A DNA stretch of 64,000 bases from Litchfieldia alkalitelluris (GCF_002153425.1 NZ_KZ119600.1:1179386-1243385), one strand, 5' to 3'; shown: positions 17,696-27,324, numbered from the stretch's first letter. Notes: generated by a model from the letters alone, not told the origin. Numbers and translations are program-made.

Positions 17696-19309
17696 ATGAT
17701 TACATTTGATAGTTCACATTACCCTTATCCATCACAACGAAATGTTACATATGGGAAGAACGGCATGGTTGCCACCTCACAGCCACTCGCTTCCCAGGCT
17801 GGTCTCGATATATTGAAAAAAGGAGGTAACGCCATTGATGCAGCGATTGCTACAGCTGCATGTTTGACAGTGGTGGAGCCAACTTCAAATGGAATTGGCG
17901 GTGACGCCTTTGCCCTCGTGTGGACAAAGGGGGAGCTGCACGGACTGAATGCCAGTGGTCCAGCACCTCAATCCATCTCAATAGAAAAACTGAAGGAGCA
18001 AGGGGTGGATGAGATTCCTAAATTTGGTTGGATTCCTGTCACTGTTCCTGGTGTTCCAGCAGCGTGGGCAGAGCTTTCAGAACGATTTGGTAAGCTGCCA
18101 TTAAAGGAAGTGTTACAACCTGCTATTGATTACGCCAGAGAAGGGTATCCCCTTAGCCCAACTTTAGCGTACTTTTGGGAGCGAGGGGCAGCGGCTTACT
18201 CTAGTGTTTTAAAGGGAGAAGAGTTCGAGAATTGGTTTGGAACGTTTGCGCCGAATGGTAAGGCTCCAAAGGCTGGGGAAATGTGGCGGTCTGAGGATCA
18301 TGCACGTACTCTTGAAGCAATTGCAGAAGCAAATGCAGAGGCTTTCTACCGTGGTGAACTTGCGGAAAAAATCGATGCCTTTTCGAAGAAATACAATGGA
18401 TTTTTAACAAAAGAGGACTTAGCCTCCTTTAAACCTGAATGGGTGAAGCCGATCAGTGTGAATTACAAAGGCTACGATGTATGGGAAATTCCACCGAACG
18501 GGCAGGGCTTAGTGGCATTAATGGCACTCAATATGCTGAAGGAGGATACGTTCCATTCCCGCGATGATGCGGAAACATTCCACAAGCAAATTGAAGCGAT
18601 GAAGCTCGCCTTTGCAGATGGGGAGAAATACATCACTGAGGAATCAGAGATGAGCAGCTCTTTGTCTGACTTATTGAGTGAAAGCTACGGAAGAGAACGG
18701 CGTGGCTTAATTGGAGAGGAAGCGTTGATGCCAGAAGCAGGCGAGCCATCTAAAGGTGGAACAGTTTACTTAGCTACTGCTGACGGGGAAGGAAATATGG
18801 TTTCTTTCATTCAAAGTAACTATATGGGCTTCGGTTCTGGACTCGTAGTTCCAGGTACGGGAATTGCCTTACAGAATCGAGGACATAATTTCAGTATGGA
18901 CCCTGATCATGATAACGCATTGAAGCCAGGAAAACGCACTTATCATACAATCATACCTGGTTTTTTAACAAAGGGTGATGAGCCTGTAGGTCCTTTCGGT
19001 GTCATGGGTGGATTCATGCAGCCACAAGGACATATGCAAGTCGTCATGAATACCATTGATTTCGGCTTAAATCCTCAAGCAGCATTGGACGCGCCTCGCT
19101 GGCAGTGGATAAAGGATAAGCAAGTATTATTAGAGCAGAATGTTCCGAACCACCTTGCTACTGCGTTGTCTGCAAAAGGGCATGCGGTGCAAGTCACACA
19201 TCAGTCAGGAAGCTTCGGACGCGGTCAAATCATTTGGCGTGATCCAGTGACAGGCGTGTTGGCTGGCGGTACAGAAGCGAGGACTGACGGCGCGATAGCG
19301 GTTTATTAA
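17696..19309 (+). CDS. Gamma-glutamyltransferase family protein, YwrD-like
   Basis: A 537-residue Ntn-hydrolase-type enzyme that autocleaves to a large and small subunit and transfers or hydrolyses gamma-glutamyl groups. The N terminus NGMVATSQPLASQAGLDILKKGGNAIDAAIA with EPTSNGIGGDAFALV is the family signature. The nucleophile should be Thr356 in KGGTVYLATADGEGN. There is no signal peptide, so it is cytoplasmic, like B. subtilis YwrD rather than secreted Ggt. I chose ATG 17696 with GGAGGAAG upstream; ATG 17681 lies inside that site. It is followed by two chromate-transporter halves, as ywrD sits near ywrB/ywrA in B. subtilis. Confidence 0.9.
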   Translation: MITFDSSHYPYPSQRNVTYGKNGMVATSQPLASQAGLDILKKGGNAIDAAIATAACLTVVEPTSNGIGGDAFALVWTKGELHGLNASGPAPQSISIEKLKEQGVDEIPKFGWIPVTVPGVPAAWAELSERFGKLPLKEVLQPAIDYAREGYPLSPTLAYFWERGAAAYSSVLKGEEFENWFGTFAPNGKAPKAGEMWRSEDHARTLEAIAEANAEAFYRGELAEKIDAFSKKYNGFLTKEDLASFKPEWVKPISVNYKGYDVWEIPPNGQGLVALMALNMLKEDTFHSRDDAETFHKQIEAMKLAFADGEKYITEESEMSSSLSDLLSESYGRERRGLIGEEALMPEAGEPSKGGTVYLATADGEGNMVSFIQSNYMGFGSGLVVPGTGIALQNRGHNFSMDPDHDNALKPGKRTYHTIIPGFLTKGDEPVGPFGVMGGFMQPQGHMQVVMNTIDFGLNPQAALDAPRWQWIKDKQVLLEQNVPNHLATALSAKGHAVQVTHQSGSFGRGQIIWRDPVTGVLAGGTEARTDGAIAVY

Positions 19310-19339
19310 TTATTAGATAACTTTGAGAGGAATTGTAAG

Positions 19340-19906
19340 ATGAAACAAGCTAATTTATTTTTTGCGTTTTTTCGAGTTGGAATGCTTGGGTATGGAGGTG
19401 GTCCTGCCTCTATCCCATTAATCCACAAAGAAGTGGTGGAAAAATACAGTTGGATGACAAGCGATGAGTTTTCCGACGTGCTCGCAATCGGGAATACGCT
19501 TCCAGGGCCAATTGCAACTAAGATGGCAGGGTACATAGGCTATCGGGTTGGCGGTATTATGGGGATGCTGAATGCTATTGCTGCTTCTGTTATACCAACA
19601 GTCGTGCTAATGATTATCCTTCTAGTATCACTATCATCATTTAGGGATTTTGCCTGGGTGCAAGGAATGACCCACGGTGTTTTACCTGTCGTGGCAGTGA
19701 TGATGGGAGTGTTGACTTGGGGATTCATTGATAAAACAACAAAGGATTTAGGCTGGCTGAAAGTTGTTTTCTTAGTAGTTATGTCAGTCCTACTAATCCA
19801 AGTTTTAGGATTGCACCCAGCGATTGTTGTAGGTGCTTTGATTGCATTCGCCCTTTTGAAAAAAACAGATACAGATAAGGGGAAAAAGGGGGAAGCGTCC
19901 TCATGA
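19340..19906 (+). CDS. Chromate transporter subunit (YwrB/ChrA-type half)
   Basis: A 188-residue membrane protein with one Chromate_transp domain. It has FRVGMLGYGGGPASIPLI near the N terminus and DEFSDVLAIGNTLPGPIATKMAGYIG (residues 39-64), the conserved core of CHR proteins. About five or six hydrophobic segments. Short CHR proteins act as pairs; the ATGA overlap with the next gene supports a heterodimer. The substrate is chromate or a related oxyanion by family, not proven here. RBS: GAGAGGAA. Confidence 0.9.
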   Translation: MKQANLFFAFFRVGMLGYGGGPASIPLIHKEVVEKYSWMTSDEFSDVLAIGNTLPGPIATKMAGYIGYRVGGIMGMLNAIAASVIPTVVLMIILLVSLSSFRDFAWVQGMTHGVLPVVAVMMGVLTWGFIDKTTKDLGWLKVVFLVVMSVLLIQVLGLHPAIVVGALIAFALLKKTDTDKGKKGEASS

Positions 19907-20442
19907 TTTATTGGGAAATTTTTCTTGCCTTTTTTATCCCAGGAATTTTAGGTTACGGCGGTGGTCCAGCAACGATACCGCTCATTGAGCACGAGGTCGT
20001 TCATCGGTTTGAATGGATGACAGTGGAGGAGTTTGGGGAAGTTCTTGCATTAGGGAACGCCCTTCCTGGCCCAATCGCAACGAAGATGGCAGGCTTCATT
20101 GGTTATGAACAAGGCGGGATTTTAGGTGCAGGTGTCGGCCTTTTTGCCACCATTGCCCCTTCACTTATTTTGATGATTGTCTTATTGAGTATTTTGTATC
20201 GCTTTAAGGATTCGCCGAAAGTGAAGCTCCTATCAAATATTGTTAGGCCGACAATTGCCGTTCTTCTTGGTGTCTTAACGTTCCGATTTGTGGAGACTTC
20301 TTACCTAGAAAGTGGTTGGCTTCAGACTGGATTCCTGCTTGTTGTGAGCTATTATTTGTTGGAAAAAAGAAAGATACATCCTGCTTACGTCATACTCGGT
20401 GCCCTCGTGTATGGAGCATTGTTTTTAGCGCCAACGGGGTAA
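19903..20442 (+). CDS. Chromate transporter subunit (YwrA/ChrA-type half)
   Basis: A 179-residue partner of the upstream gene, which it overlaps by four bases (ATGA). The same CHR motif is present: LGYGGGPATIPLIEHEVV and EFGEVLALGNALPGPIATKMAGFIG. The two halves are about 40-50% similar in the core by eye and presumably arose by duplication. A GGGGGAAGCG ribosome binding site lies inside the upstream gene. A terminator at about 20.6 kb ends the three-gene unit. Confidence 0.9.
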   Translation: MIYWEIFLAFFIPGILGYGGGPATIPLIEHEVVHRFEWMTVEEFGEVLALGNALPGPIATKMAGFIGYEQGGILGAGVGLFATIAPSLILMIVLLSILYRFKDSPKVKLLSNIVRPTIAVLLGVLTFRFVETSYLESGWLQTGFLLVVSYYLLEKRKIHPAYVILGALVYGALFLAPTG

Positions 20443-20580
20443 GTCGTTGTAGTGTTGGGTAGGGAGGTTTAAGTTATAAACAGTAGCGTAAGTTAGGTGA
20501 GGGCTTTATCTTTTATATGCTGCAACATAGTTTAGTATAAACGAAAGGGTAAAGCTATCACTTTGCTTGAACTATAGGAA

Positions 20581-20626
20581 AAAGCGCAGTTCACCTTATT
20601 GGAAAGGGAGGGACTGCGTTTTTTTA
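20581..20626 (+). terminator. Terminator of the ggt-chr unit
   Basis: Stem aagcgcagt with actgcgttt, followed by seven or more T residues. The surrounding 20443-20819 gap holds nothing else I recognise. Confidence 0.75.
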
Positions 20627-20819
20627 AAAGAATAGCTTGTATATGATGTGATGGCTTCGAATTTAGATTGGAGACTGAACTGAGGTTGAGCTGAAACTTG
20701 AGTCTTCATTTTTTGCAGAATAAAGATACAAATGAGGGTGAGATGCAAGTAAGAATTGGCCCGTAAAATGGACGGAGTCTTACTATGTTTAAACATATAG
20801 TGGTGTTCGTGGTCAGCAC

Positions 20820-21023
20820 CTAATAAATATAGTAAGAAAGAATGGCTAGGAGGGTTATACCCAAGCCTATTAAAATAAATAGCTTTCTTTTTTTTACCGG
20901 AAAATAGGCGCCAAGTAACCAAACTGTTAAACCGATCGCAAAATACAAAACTACTTCAAATTTACTCGGTGTAAAAAATCCTCTTGAGTGGGCTAAAACG
21001 ATGAAGTTATTGATATTGAACAT
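20820..21023 (-). CDS. Small membrane protein, 67 residues
   Basis: The product has two predicted membrane segments: VVLYFAIGLTVWLLGAYF (about 24-41) and KLFILIGLGITLLAILSYYI (about 47-66), joined by a basic loop (PVKKRK). It starts with ATG preceded by GAGGAGGGTG, a strong site that favours a real gene. No family recognised. Confidence 0.6.
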   Translation of the reverse strand: MFNINNFIVLAHSRGFFTPSKFEVVLYFAIGLTVWLLGAYFPVKKRKLFILIGLGITLLAILSYYIY

Positions 21024-21244
21024 ATCACACCCTCCTCATCTCTCCTAAATGTTGACGTTAAGACAAGGATTCTAAAGCTGCATAAAGTATAGTGGGAACA
21101 CCTAGCATTAACGTAGTTAGTTCATTTACGTTTTATTGGCGGTTTAGGTTTCTATTTAGGTTACAAATCACAGTGCTCCAAAATACCTTCATGGGGTTAC
21201 TTGAGAGGTGCAAAATGTCAATTCGTAGAAGTCCCACAGTCTAA

Positions 21245-21290
21245 TTAAAAAAATACATCATAGCGTCATACAAGCTATGATGTATTTTAC
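21245..21290 (-). terminator. Terminator of the toxin-antitoxin operon
   Basis: A perfect 14-bp stem, aaatacatcatagc with gctatgatgtattt, reading on the minus strand into seven T residues. It overlaps the toxin stop codon. Confidence 0.85.
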
Positions 21291-21577
21291 TCTAACTTTT
21301 TTAATTGTCTAGCGTTGTGAATAATGCGAACTATCTCCATTTTTTCATTGTTGAATCTATATATAATTCTATAATTGGTTAATACCATCTCTCTTATCAT
21401 ATCATTGTTTAATTCAGGAACTACCCTACCAGATGAAGGGAATATTGCAATTGTTTCGATTGTGTCAATAACTCTAATAGCGAAAATATTGGCATATTCC
21501 TCCGAATCTTGAGCTATATAATTACATATTCCTTCTAGGTCTTTAACTGCAGATTCCGCCCAAACTAATTCAACCAT
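21287..21577 (-). CDS. Type II toxin of the RelE/ParE superfamily
   Basis: A 96-residue protein with the ParE-type layout: VWAESAVKDLEGICNYIAQDS at the N terminus, FPSSGRVVPEL in the middle, and the C-terminal strand-rich core REMVLTNYRIIYRFNNEKMEIVRIIHNARQ. ParE toxins poison DNA gyrase and RelE-type toxins cleave mRNA; the sequence alone favours ParE-like. It overlaps the upstream antitoxin gene by 13 bases, the normal antitoxin-first arrangement. Confidence 0.87.
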   Translation of the reverse strand: MVELVWAESAVKDLEGICNYIAQDSEEYANIFAIRVIDTIETIAIFPSSGRVVPELNNDMIREMVLTNYRIIYRFNNEKMEIVRIIHNARQLKKLE

Positions 21578-21747
21578 TTCCCTAATTTTTCCTTAACTTC
21601 ATTATGGGAAACGACTTTTCCATTATTTAGTTCTTGTATTCCTTTTTCAATTTTCTTTCTAACATAAAGTTCCTTGATTATATCTTCAAGAGTCACATTT
21701 TCTGGTAAATCTTTTATAAATTTTATTACTTCCTCTTTAGTGCTCAT
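21565..21747 (-). CDS. Antitoxin of the ParE-like pair
   Basis: A 60-residue, helical, charged protein: LPENVTLEDIIKELYVRKKIEKGIQEL then a C-terminal SHNEVKEKLGKWL, the usual toxin-binding tail of addiction-module antitoxins. AAAGGAGAGT precedes the ATG. It lies upstream of and overlaps the toxin, so the antitoxin is made first. The DNA-binding part is not obvious; it may need the toxin for operator binding. Confidence 0.85.
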   Translation of the reverse strand: MSTKEEVIKFIKDLPENVTLEDIIKELYVRKKIEKGIQELNNGKVVSHNEVKEKLGKWLN

Positions 21748-21898
21748 AGCAAACTCTCCTTTCCATTATAATCATTATAAACCAATTAGAAGCAATTATC
21801 ACCAAACAAGAAGTTGTGTATAAATACTAAAATATTCGTTTCAACTTATATGGATAGGTTGTGTGATGTACTGGATGTTTAGCAATAAAGCCCTAATA

Positions 21899-21944
21899 TC
21901 AAAAAATCACATGTGATTTCTGTTGTGAAATCGCATGTGATTCT
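21899..21944 (-). terminator. Long-stem terminator of the quinone reductase gene
   Basis: A 16-bp stem, aatcacatgtgatttc with gaaatcgcatgtgatt (one mismatch), 6-nt loop, followed on the minus strand by TTTTTT. Each arm is itself near-palindromic (aatcacatgtgatt), so it could also bind a dimeric protein. Confidence 0.75.
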
Positions 21945-22018
21945 GCTTGTGAATAGTTTATGTGCACCTCTGAAGTAACTCGTTAAAATTACCTTTATGG
22001 TTTTAACTCAGAATTGAT

Positions 22019-22984
22019 TTAAGGGACTAAGACGATGCTTCCGTTCACCTGTTTTTCCTCTAATTTTCTATGAGCTTCTGCTGCTTCTTCAAACGTGAAG
22101 GTTGCCCCAACGTGAGGTTTCACGCGTTCATTTTTTAACAACGCACTAATATCTTCTCCAGCTTTTCTAATTTCCTCTTTAGGTGCGGTGAATAATAATA
22201 TCCCAAGAAGTGCTGCGTTTTTTTGGTTCAATACTCTCCAAGGTAACGTAGGTGTATTGTTGACTGGCGAGCCAATCGTAACAATTCTGCCTCCTACTTT
22301 GATGGCTTGAAGATCAGTTTCCAAATTCTCACTAAGTGACATATCTAAAATGACATCAATACCAGCCTCTGAGCCAGTTATATCAGCTAATTTTTCCAAA
22401 AGATCCGTTTCTTTGTACAAAATAACGTGGTCAGCTCCAGCTTCTCGGCATATATCAGCCTTCTCCTCATTCCCAGCCGTAGCAATGACGGTGGCCCCAG
22501 CGACCTTAGCAAGCTGGATCGCAGCATTTCCAACTGCTCCTGCACCGCCATAAACTAGGACGGTTTCACCTGCTTGGAGATTGGCGCGATAATGAAGGGA
22601 GAGGTGAGCAGTGGTGAATGGCATGGCAACCGCTGCCCCTTCCACTTCCGTTATTTTATCTGGGAGCAGGAAGACATCTTCTTGAGTCGCCGTTAAGTAT
22701 TCAGCTGAAGTACCACTTATGTTTGTCGCCCAGACGCCATCACCAGGCTTCACCTTAGTGATGTTTTTACCCACGCTGTCCACAACGCCCCCTAGATCAA
22801 AGTGAGGGATATGAGGAAAGGCAGGAACAGGACGAATTCCTTTTCGAAAATAAGTGTCCACTGGGTTCAAGGCGCTTCCGCCAACCTTGATTAAGATCTC
22901 GTTATCTTGAGGGACAGGCTTCTCCATTTCAGTTACGGTTAAAACTTCAGGGCCTCCGTATTCATTGTATACAACAGTTCTCAT
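22019..22984 (-). CDS. NADPH:quinone oxidoreductase-like (zeta-crystallin, MDR family)
   Basis: A 321-residue medium-chain reductase without zinc-binding residues. It has an N-terminal GroES-like fold (MRTVVYNEYGGPEVLTV), a nucleotide motif VLVYGGAGAVGNAAIQLAKVAG (about 143-164), and HFDLGGVVDSVGKNI. Expected to reduce quinones or enones with NADPH. ATG 22984 is preferred, with GGAGAGGTG upstream; an in-frame ATG at 22999 lies inside that site. Single-gene unit with its own terminator. Confidence 0.88.
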   Translation of the reverse strand: MRTVVYNEYGGPEVLTVTEMEKPVPQDNEILIKVGGSALNPVDTYFRKGIRPVPAFPHIPHFDLGGVVDSVGKNITKVKPGDGVWATNISGTSAEYLTATQEDVFLLPDKITEVEGAAVAMPFTTAHLSLHYRANLQAGETVLVYGGAGAVGNAAIQLAKVAGATVIATAGNEEKADICREAGADHVILYKETDLLEKLADITGSEAGIDVILDMSLSENLETDLQAIKVGGRIVTIGSPVNNTPTLPWRVLNQKNAALLGILLFTAPKEEIRKAGEDISALLKNERVKPHVGATFTFEEAAEAHRKLEEKQVNGSIVLVP

Positions 22985-23270
22985 CAAGCACCTCTCCATT
23001 CTATTGGTTTTATTTATCTATTTTTATTGTAATTTGTTTTGAAAAATAAAGCACGGGTTTATGGAAATTACTTAATTAACGGTAGTTTGCTATGTTCCTA
23101 CTCTTATTTTTTGGAAGTTGTATGGAAAATTCCGTGGTATAATTAAATAGAATAAGATTGTGAAGAAATACACTTGAAATATTTGGAGAGATCATAACAA
23201 GATTTTTAATTTTGTTTAAACACTTATTGTGAAAAATATCTTAATTAGATATTTTCAGAGGGGGAGAGAA

Positions 23271-24464
23271 ATGTTAAATTTCGAAAACTTATATGAACAC
23301 ATTATTCTTAATTCGAAGTTTTATTGGAGGGAATTTACAACGGTTGCCTTTGCTTTGTATGATAAAGAAAAGGTGTACTTATACAATCATCCCAATTATT
23401 CTAACGAGGGTAAGCACTACTATATAATCCAATGGAATAGCCAATTCAATGGAGCAAATACTCTTATTATGTATGATCATTATCCAACCGCTATAGTTAA
23501 TTTAGATTATTATAATGATATAGAGAAGATATATGCTATTTTACAACATGAATTATTCCATGGATTACAATATCTAAATGAAGAAAAAAGATTTCCTAAC
23601 GAATTTTTAGGAATGATCTACCCATTATTAAAAGAGAATTTGGAACTAAGAAGTAGGGAAAGAAAGATTCTTTATAATGCTGTAATAGCACCTTCTCATA
23701 CTGAAAAGATAAATCTCCTTAAACACTTTATTTCCATACGTGAAAAAAGACGAAGTTATATTAATGACTTCTTGGAGTACGAAACTTCTATCGAAACAGT
23801 AGAAGGACCAGCTTTTTATATTGAATTACACGCATACTCACACATTAGTTCCAATAAAAAAGAGGTCGAAATAAAAGAATATGGTTATGATTTACTTGAT
23901 AACAAAGAATCTGCTTTTAACCTTAGAAAGAGTTGTTATAGTTCAGGATTATATATCTGTTTGTTGCTTGATGAACTTTCCCCTGATTGGAAAGAAGTGT
24001 TATTTATGACCGAAAAATCGCTATACGACCTATTGAAAGATACAGTTGATTGGGAAGTTAACGATACCCAAGAAGTGGAAATTAGTTTGGAGACAAATTT
24101 TATTTTTAATGCTATAAGAGAAAATACGCAAGAGGTATTCAGGCATTTCGAAAATGATAAGGGCCATCATCTTCTGATTATAGGTGAAATAATTTGCAAG
24201 GAATTTGACCCAATGAATGTAGTTGCATATGAAAATCAACTTTTACACAAAACTTTCCTTTCTATCTTAATAAATGAGAAAGAATATTATATTAGCCAGC
24301 CTGTTATTACTCACTTTTATCAAAAGGTCAGTTCTATTACTAAATTACATATTGTATTAAATGAAAAACCAGTATATAAGAACGGTGTAGTCAGAATTAA
24401 GGGATTAGGAAAGATTAAGGGTCAATACTCTTTTGATAAAGGTTACCATTATGTCGTTATTTAG
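23271..24464 (+). CDS. Unknown protein with an HExxH zinc-metallopeptidase motif
   Basis: A 397-residue protein of no family I recognise. His93-Glu94-Leu-Phe-His97 forms an HExxH motif (ILQHELFHGLQYL). About 75-80 residues later a Glu-rich helix, EYETSIETVEGPAFYIEL, offers Glu175 or Glu178 as third zinc ligand (gluzincin-like spacing). There is no signal peptide, so it is cytoplasmic. ATG 23271 is chosen for GAGGGGGAG just upstream. A TATAAT lies at 23138. The gene is noticeably AT-rich and uses AT-rich codons unlike mutY or gsaB, consistent with recent acquisition. It stands alone between a quinone reductase and a mobile repeat. Confidence 0.75.
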   Translation: MLNFENLYEHIILNSKFYWREFTTVAFALYDKEKVYLYNHPNYSNEGKHYYIIQWNSQFNGANTLIMYDHYPTAIVNLDYYNDIEKIYAILQHELFHGLQYLNEEKRFPNEFLGMIYPLLKENLELRSRERKILYNAVIAPSHTEKINLLKHFISIREKRRSYINDFLEYETSIETVEGPAFYIELHAYSHISSNKKEVEIKEYGYDLLDNKESAFNLRKSCYSSGLYICLLLDELSPDWKEVLFMTEKSLYDLLKDTVDWEVNDTQEVEISLETNFIFNAIRENTQEVFRHFENDKGHHLLIIGEIICKEFDPMNVVAYENQLLHKTFLSILINEKEYYISQPVITHFYQKVSSITKLHIVLNEKPVYKNGVVRIKGLGKIKGQYSFDKGYHYVVI

Positions 24465-24522
24465 ATATTTATTTGTTTTATTGTGAATTATGGATTAACA
24501 AAGCCATTTATTTAAAGATTTT

Positions 24523-24770
24523 GTTAAAGGATAATGTTGATATTTAACACTGTTGATTTTTATAGATACACCTGTCTCTTTCTCTACGAATAAATGCTCC
24601 GTAACGTATCCGTCTAGACAACTGAAGCATACTCGTGATGTTTATGCTTGTTCCTGCGGGATTGAAGTCAGGTAATAAGCCCCGCAGATATTAAAAATAC
24701 ATCGAGGAGGCTTATCAGCCGCCAGCGGAAAGTAAGTACCAGTAACAAAAAATCAACATCAAAGTATAAC
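24523..24770 (+). mobile_element. MITE-like dispersed element, copy 3, with imperfect terminal inverted repeats
   Basis: The left end gttaaaggataatgttgat and right end atcaacatcaaagtataac are imperfect inverted repeats. Inside are the shared blocks tctctacgaataaatgctcc, tccgtctagacaac, gttcctgcgggatt, gccccgcagat and gaggaggcttatcagccgcc. At ~248 bp with no coding capacity, this fits a non-autonomous element. No target-site duplication is obvious. Confidence 0.65.
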
Positions 24771-24779
24771 ATAGCCAAC

Positions 24780-24811
24780 AAAAAACCTCACTAGCATTAG
24801 CTAGCAAGGTA
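24780..24811 (-). terminator. Minus-strand terminator after yfhS
   Basis: Stem accttgctagc/gctagtgaggt with loop taat, running into T residues on the minus strand. Confidence 0.75.
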
Positions 24812-24820
24812 TTAACCACA

Positions 24821-25045
24821 TTAATCAAAGTGTATTCTAGATCCGCTTTCATAATCGGCTTCGTGATGATTAAAGCTGTCACGATTCATAATTTCTTTTA
24901 CAATCTCCTTATGAATCGTATTCCCCTCCGCATTTAAATATGGCACCATTTGTTGTAGACTATGGTGGAAGTATGCAAGCTCTTTATCTGTCCATTCTGT
25001 TTTCGGCAGCATACCGAGCTCTGTCATGTCACGGCCAACGTACAT
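24821..25045 (-). CDS. yfhS: YfhS-like small protein
   Basis: A 74-residue protein, MYVGRDMTELGMLPKTEW then LAYFHHSLQQMVPYLNAEG and IHKEIVKEI. This matches my memory of B. subtilis YfhS, a gene next to fabL. The start at 25045 is set by GGAGGAGA eight bases upstream; the open frame to 25060 runs through that site. Soluble and helical. Function is not established. It is divergent from fabL. Confidence 0.78.
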   Translation of the reverse strand: MYVGRDMTELGMLPKTEWTDKELAYFHHSLQQMVPYLNAEGNTIHKEIVKEIMNRDSFNHHEADYESGSRIHFD

Positions 25046-25169
25046 AAAAATCTCCTCCATGAATACGGCTTAAGGGTAGAGACAGTGATCAATTTTTTAC
25101 GAAAGCGTAAGATGGAAAAGCCATCTCACAGATAGTATCTCTAGAGGACTTGGCCTATATTCGTTATAA

Positions 25170-25976
<807 letters not shown>

Positions 25977-26025
25977 GGGTCGAGTTAGTTTTGTTTGGTA
26001 AAGGGTGTTGTTCATTTAAGTTATA

Positions 26026-26059
26026 AAAACAGGCTTCCATTTTAACGGAAGCCTGTTTT
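26026..26059. terminator. Bidirectional terminator between fabL and the membrane-protein gene
   Basis: A perfect 13-bp stem, aaaacaggcttcc with ggaagcctgtttt, serving convergent genes. Confidence 0.85.
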
Positions 26060-26092
26060 GCTGTTCTAACGTTTGTGTTTAGTGGCGTGGAA

Positions 26093-26515
26093 TTATTTGC
26101 CGAAAAGTAAACACCATCTTTGGTGTTTGTTCCAATTTATCTTTCTTAAGGCTTCATCTGTTATCCATAAGAAAAGCGCAACTGTAATCGCTGAAAGGAA
26201 TGCTATGTCTACTTCCATACCGAATAGTGGAGTTGGCCAGTTCATTGGATAAACGAAACCAAATATTATGGCAAAAATCATATGTACAAATAAGGCAATG
26301 AGTGATTTTGCTTTCCTCGATTTTTTCCTAGCAAAGTCTGATAAATAAGTAACTGGTATTCCGTACAATAAAATAAATGGCGATATGATAAGGGTATAAA
26401 GAGCTGTTAAAACAACTAACTCAAAAGGGTGCATCCAGGCATCAAAAAACACTGTAAGAATGAGGAGGAGAGAAACAGGAGTTGCTATTAGGGCTGTCGT
26501 TAATTTTCTTTTCAT
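26093..26515 (-). CDS. Four-TM membrane protein, hypothetical
   Basis: A 140-residue protein with four hydrophobic segments (about 5-25, 32-55, 70-92 and 105-120) and a basic stretch ARKKSRKAKS between the second and third. It resembles in layout the 145-residue protein at 51.3 kb: both begin M-x-RK, have FIxLYGI/VFIYGI after segment 2, and a LxxLLxHMxFxxxF motif in segment 3, so they are probably paralogues. AAAGGAG lies nine bases before the ATG. No function can be assigned. Confidence 0.65.
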   Translation of the reverse strand: MKRKLTTALIATPVSLLLILTVFFDAWMHPFELVVLTALYTLIISPFILLYGIPVTYLSDFARKKSRKAKSLIALFVHMIFAIIFGFVYPMNWPTPLFGMEVDIAFLSAITVALFLWITDEALRKINWNKHQRWCLLFGK

Positions 26516-26796
26516 GAACGTAGTCTCCTTTGGGTTAGTTTGTTATCTTCTCAGATATAGTAGTGCGTCGTTGTTGTTTCTCTAGGCTATGTCCGTTATG
26601 TAAGCTATGTGGTTATACTAGTTAAACTTTATTTTATCATAAGTTTCTAAATATTCGTTAATCTAATTTCTGAGTAGATTACTTTGCAGAATTTATCATT
26701 TTCATACGAACCAAAAATTGTGAAAAATTTGTCATTCTTTATCGGGATAAATGAATCGTCACCGGGACATTCTAATCTACGTGGAGGTGATAAGCC

Positions 26797-26991
26797 ATGG
26801 CAAGAAGACAACAACAACAAGCGTCTCAAACTAACGCTCAAGAAGTTCGTCGTCAAAACCAACAATCTGCACAAGGTCAGAGCCAGAACTTTGAATTCGC
26901 GAGTGAGACTGACGCTCAAGAAGTTCGTCAACAAAACCAACAGTCTGCTGCTCGTAAACAGCAAGCTTCTGGTGGGCAACAACAACAGTAA
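26797..26991 (+). CDS. sspE: Gamma-type small acid-soluble spore protein
   Basis: A 64-residue, Gln/Ala/Asn-rich protein with two internal repeats, TNAQEVRRQNQQSA (11-24) and TDAQEVRQQNQQSA (38-51), flanking the conserved FEFASE spore-protease cleavage site (32-37). Gamma-SASPs are amino-acid stores cleaved by Gpr at germination. The start has GGAGGTGA. It follows fabL as in B. subtilis. Two repeat arrays fill the space behind it. Confidence 0.95.
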   Translation: MARRQQQQASQTNAQEVRRQNQQSAQGQSQNFEFASETDAQEVRQQNQQSAARKQQASGGQQQQ

Positions 26992-27027
26992 TTAATTTAC
27001 TGTAAGAATGTTCGCTCTAATTTATTT

Positions 27028-27067
27028 CATTACCCCTTTTTCCGATTCGGAAGAAGGGGTATTTTTT
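27028..27067 (+). terminator. Terminator of sspE
   Basis: Stem tacccctt/aaggggta with inner ccg/cgg pairing, followed by TTTTTT. Confidence 0.8.
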
Positions 27068-27081
27068 AGTTTGTCGAGCGT

Positions 27082-27324
27082 CTTCGGGCACTATTCCTTG
27101 ATGTTAGTGCCCGGAGCAACCTTGAGACGAGCGCTTCGGGTACTATCCTGTGATGATAGTGCCCGGAGAAACCTTGATGCGAGCGCTTCGGGCACTATTC
27201 CGTGATGATAGTGCCCGGAGAAACCTTGATGCGAGCGCTTCGGGCACTATTCCGTGATGATAGTGCCCGGAGCACCCTTGATGCGAGCGCTTCGGGTACT
27301 ATCCCGTGATGATAGTGCCCGGAG
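27082..27324 (+). repeat. Palindromic 52-bp repeat array B (5 units, forward orientation)
   Basis: Left arms cttcgggcacta at 27082, 27134, 27186, 27238 and 27290 (exact 52-bp steps). Right arms read tagtgcccggag. Spacers such as caaccttgagacgagcg are essentially the reverse complement of the array C spacer. Loops read ttccgtgatga. This is the shortest array and lies directly behind the sspE terminator. Confidence 0.93.

Noticed and set aside
17696..24464. A mobile genomic island with integrase between mutY and fabL
   Set aside because: The segment is inserted relative to B. subtilis order, but no integrase, transposase, tRNA target or flanking direct repeat is visible, so I do not call an element boundary.
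26647..26985. 112-codon minus-strand open frame covering sspE
   Set aside because: It is antisense to the unmistakable gamma-SASP gene, and its Leu/Ser-rich repeats are just the reverse of the SASP repeats.
27008..27205. Open frames inside or at the edge of the arrays (27008, 31946, 48341)
   Set aside because: They read through the palindromes with no ribosome binding site or conserved sequence; they are chance frames.
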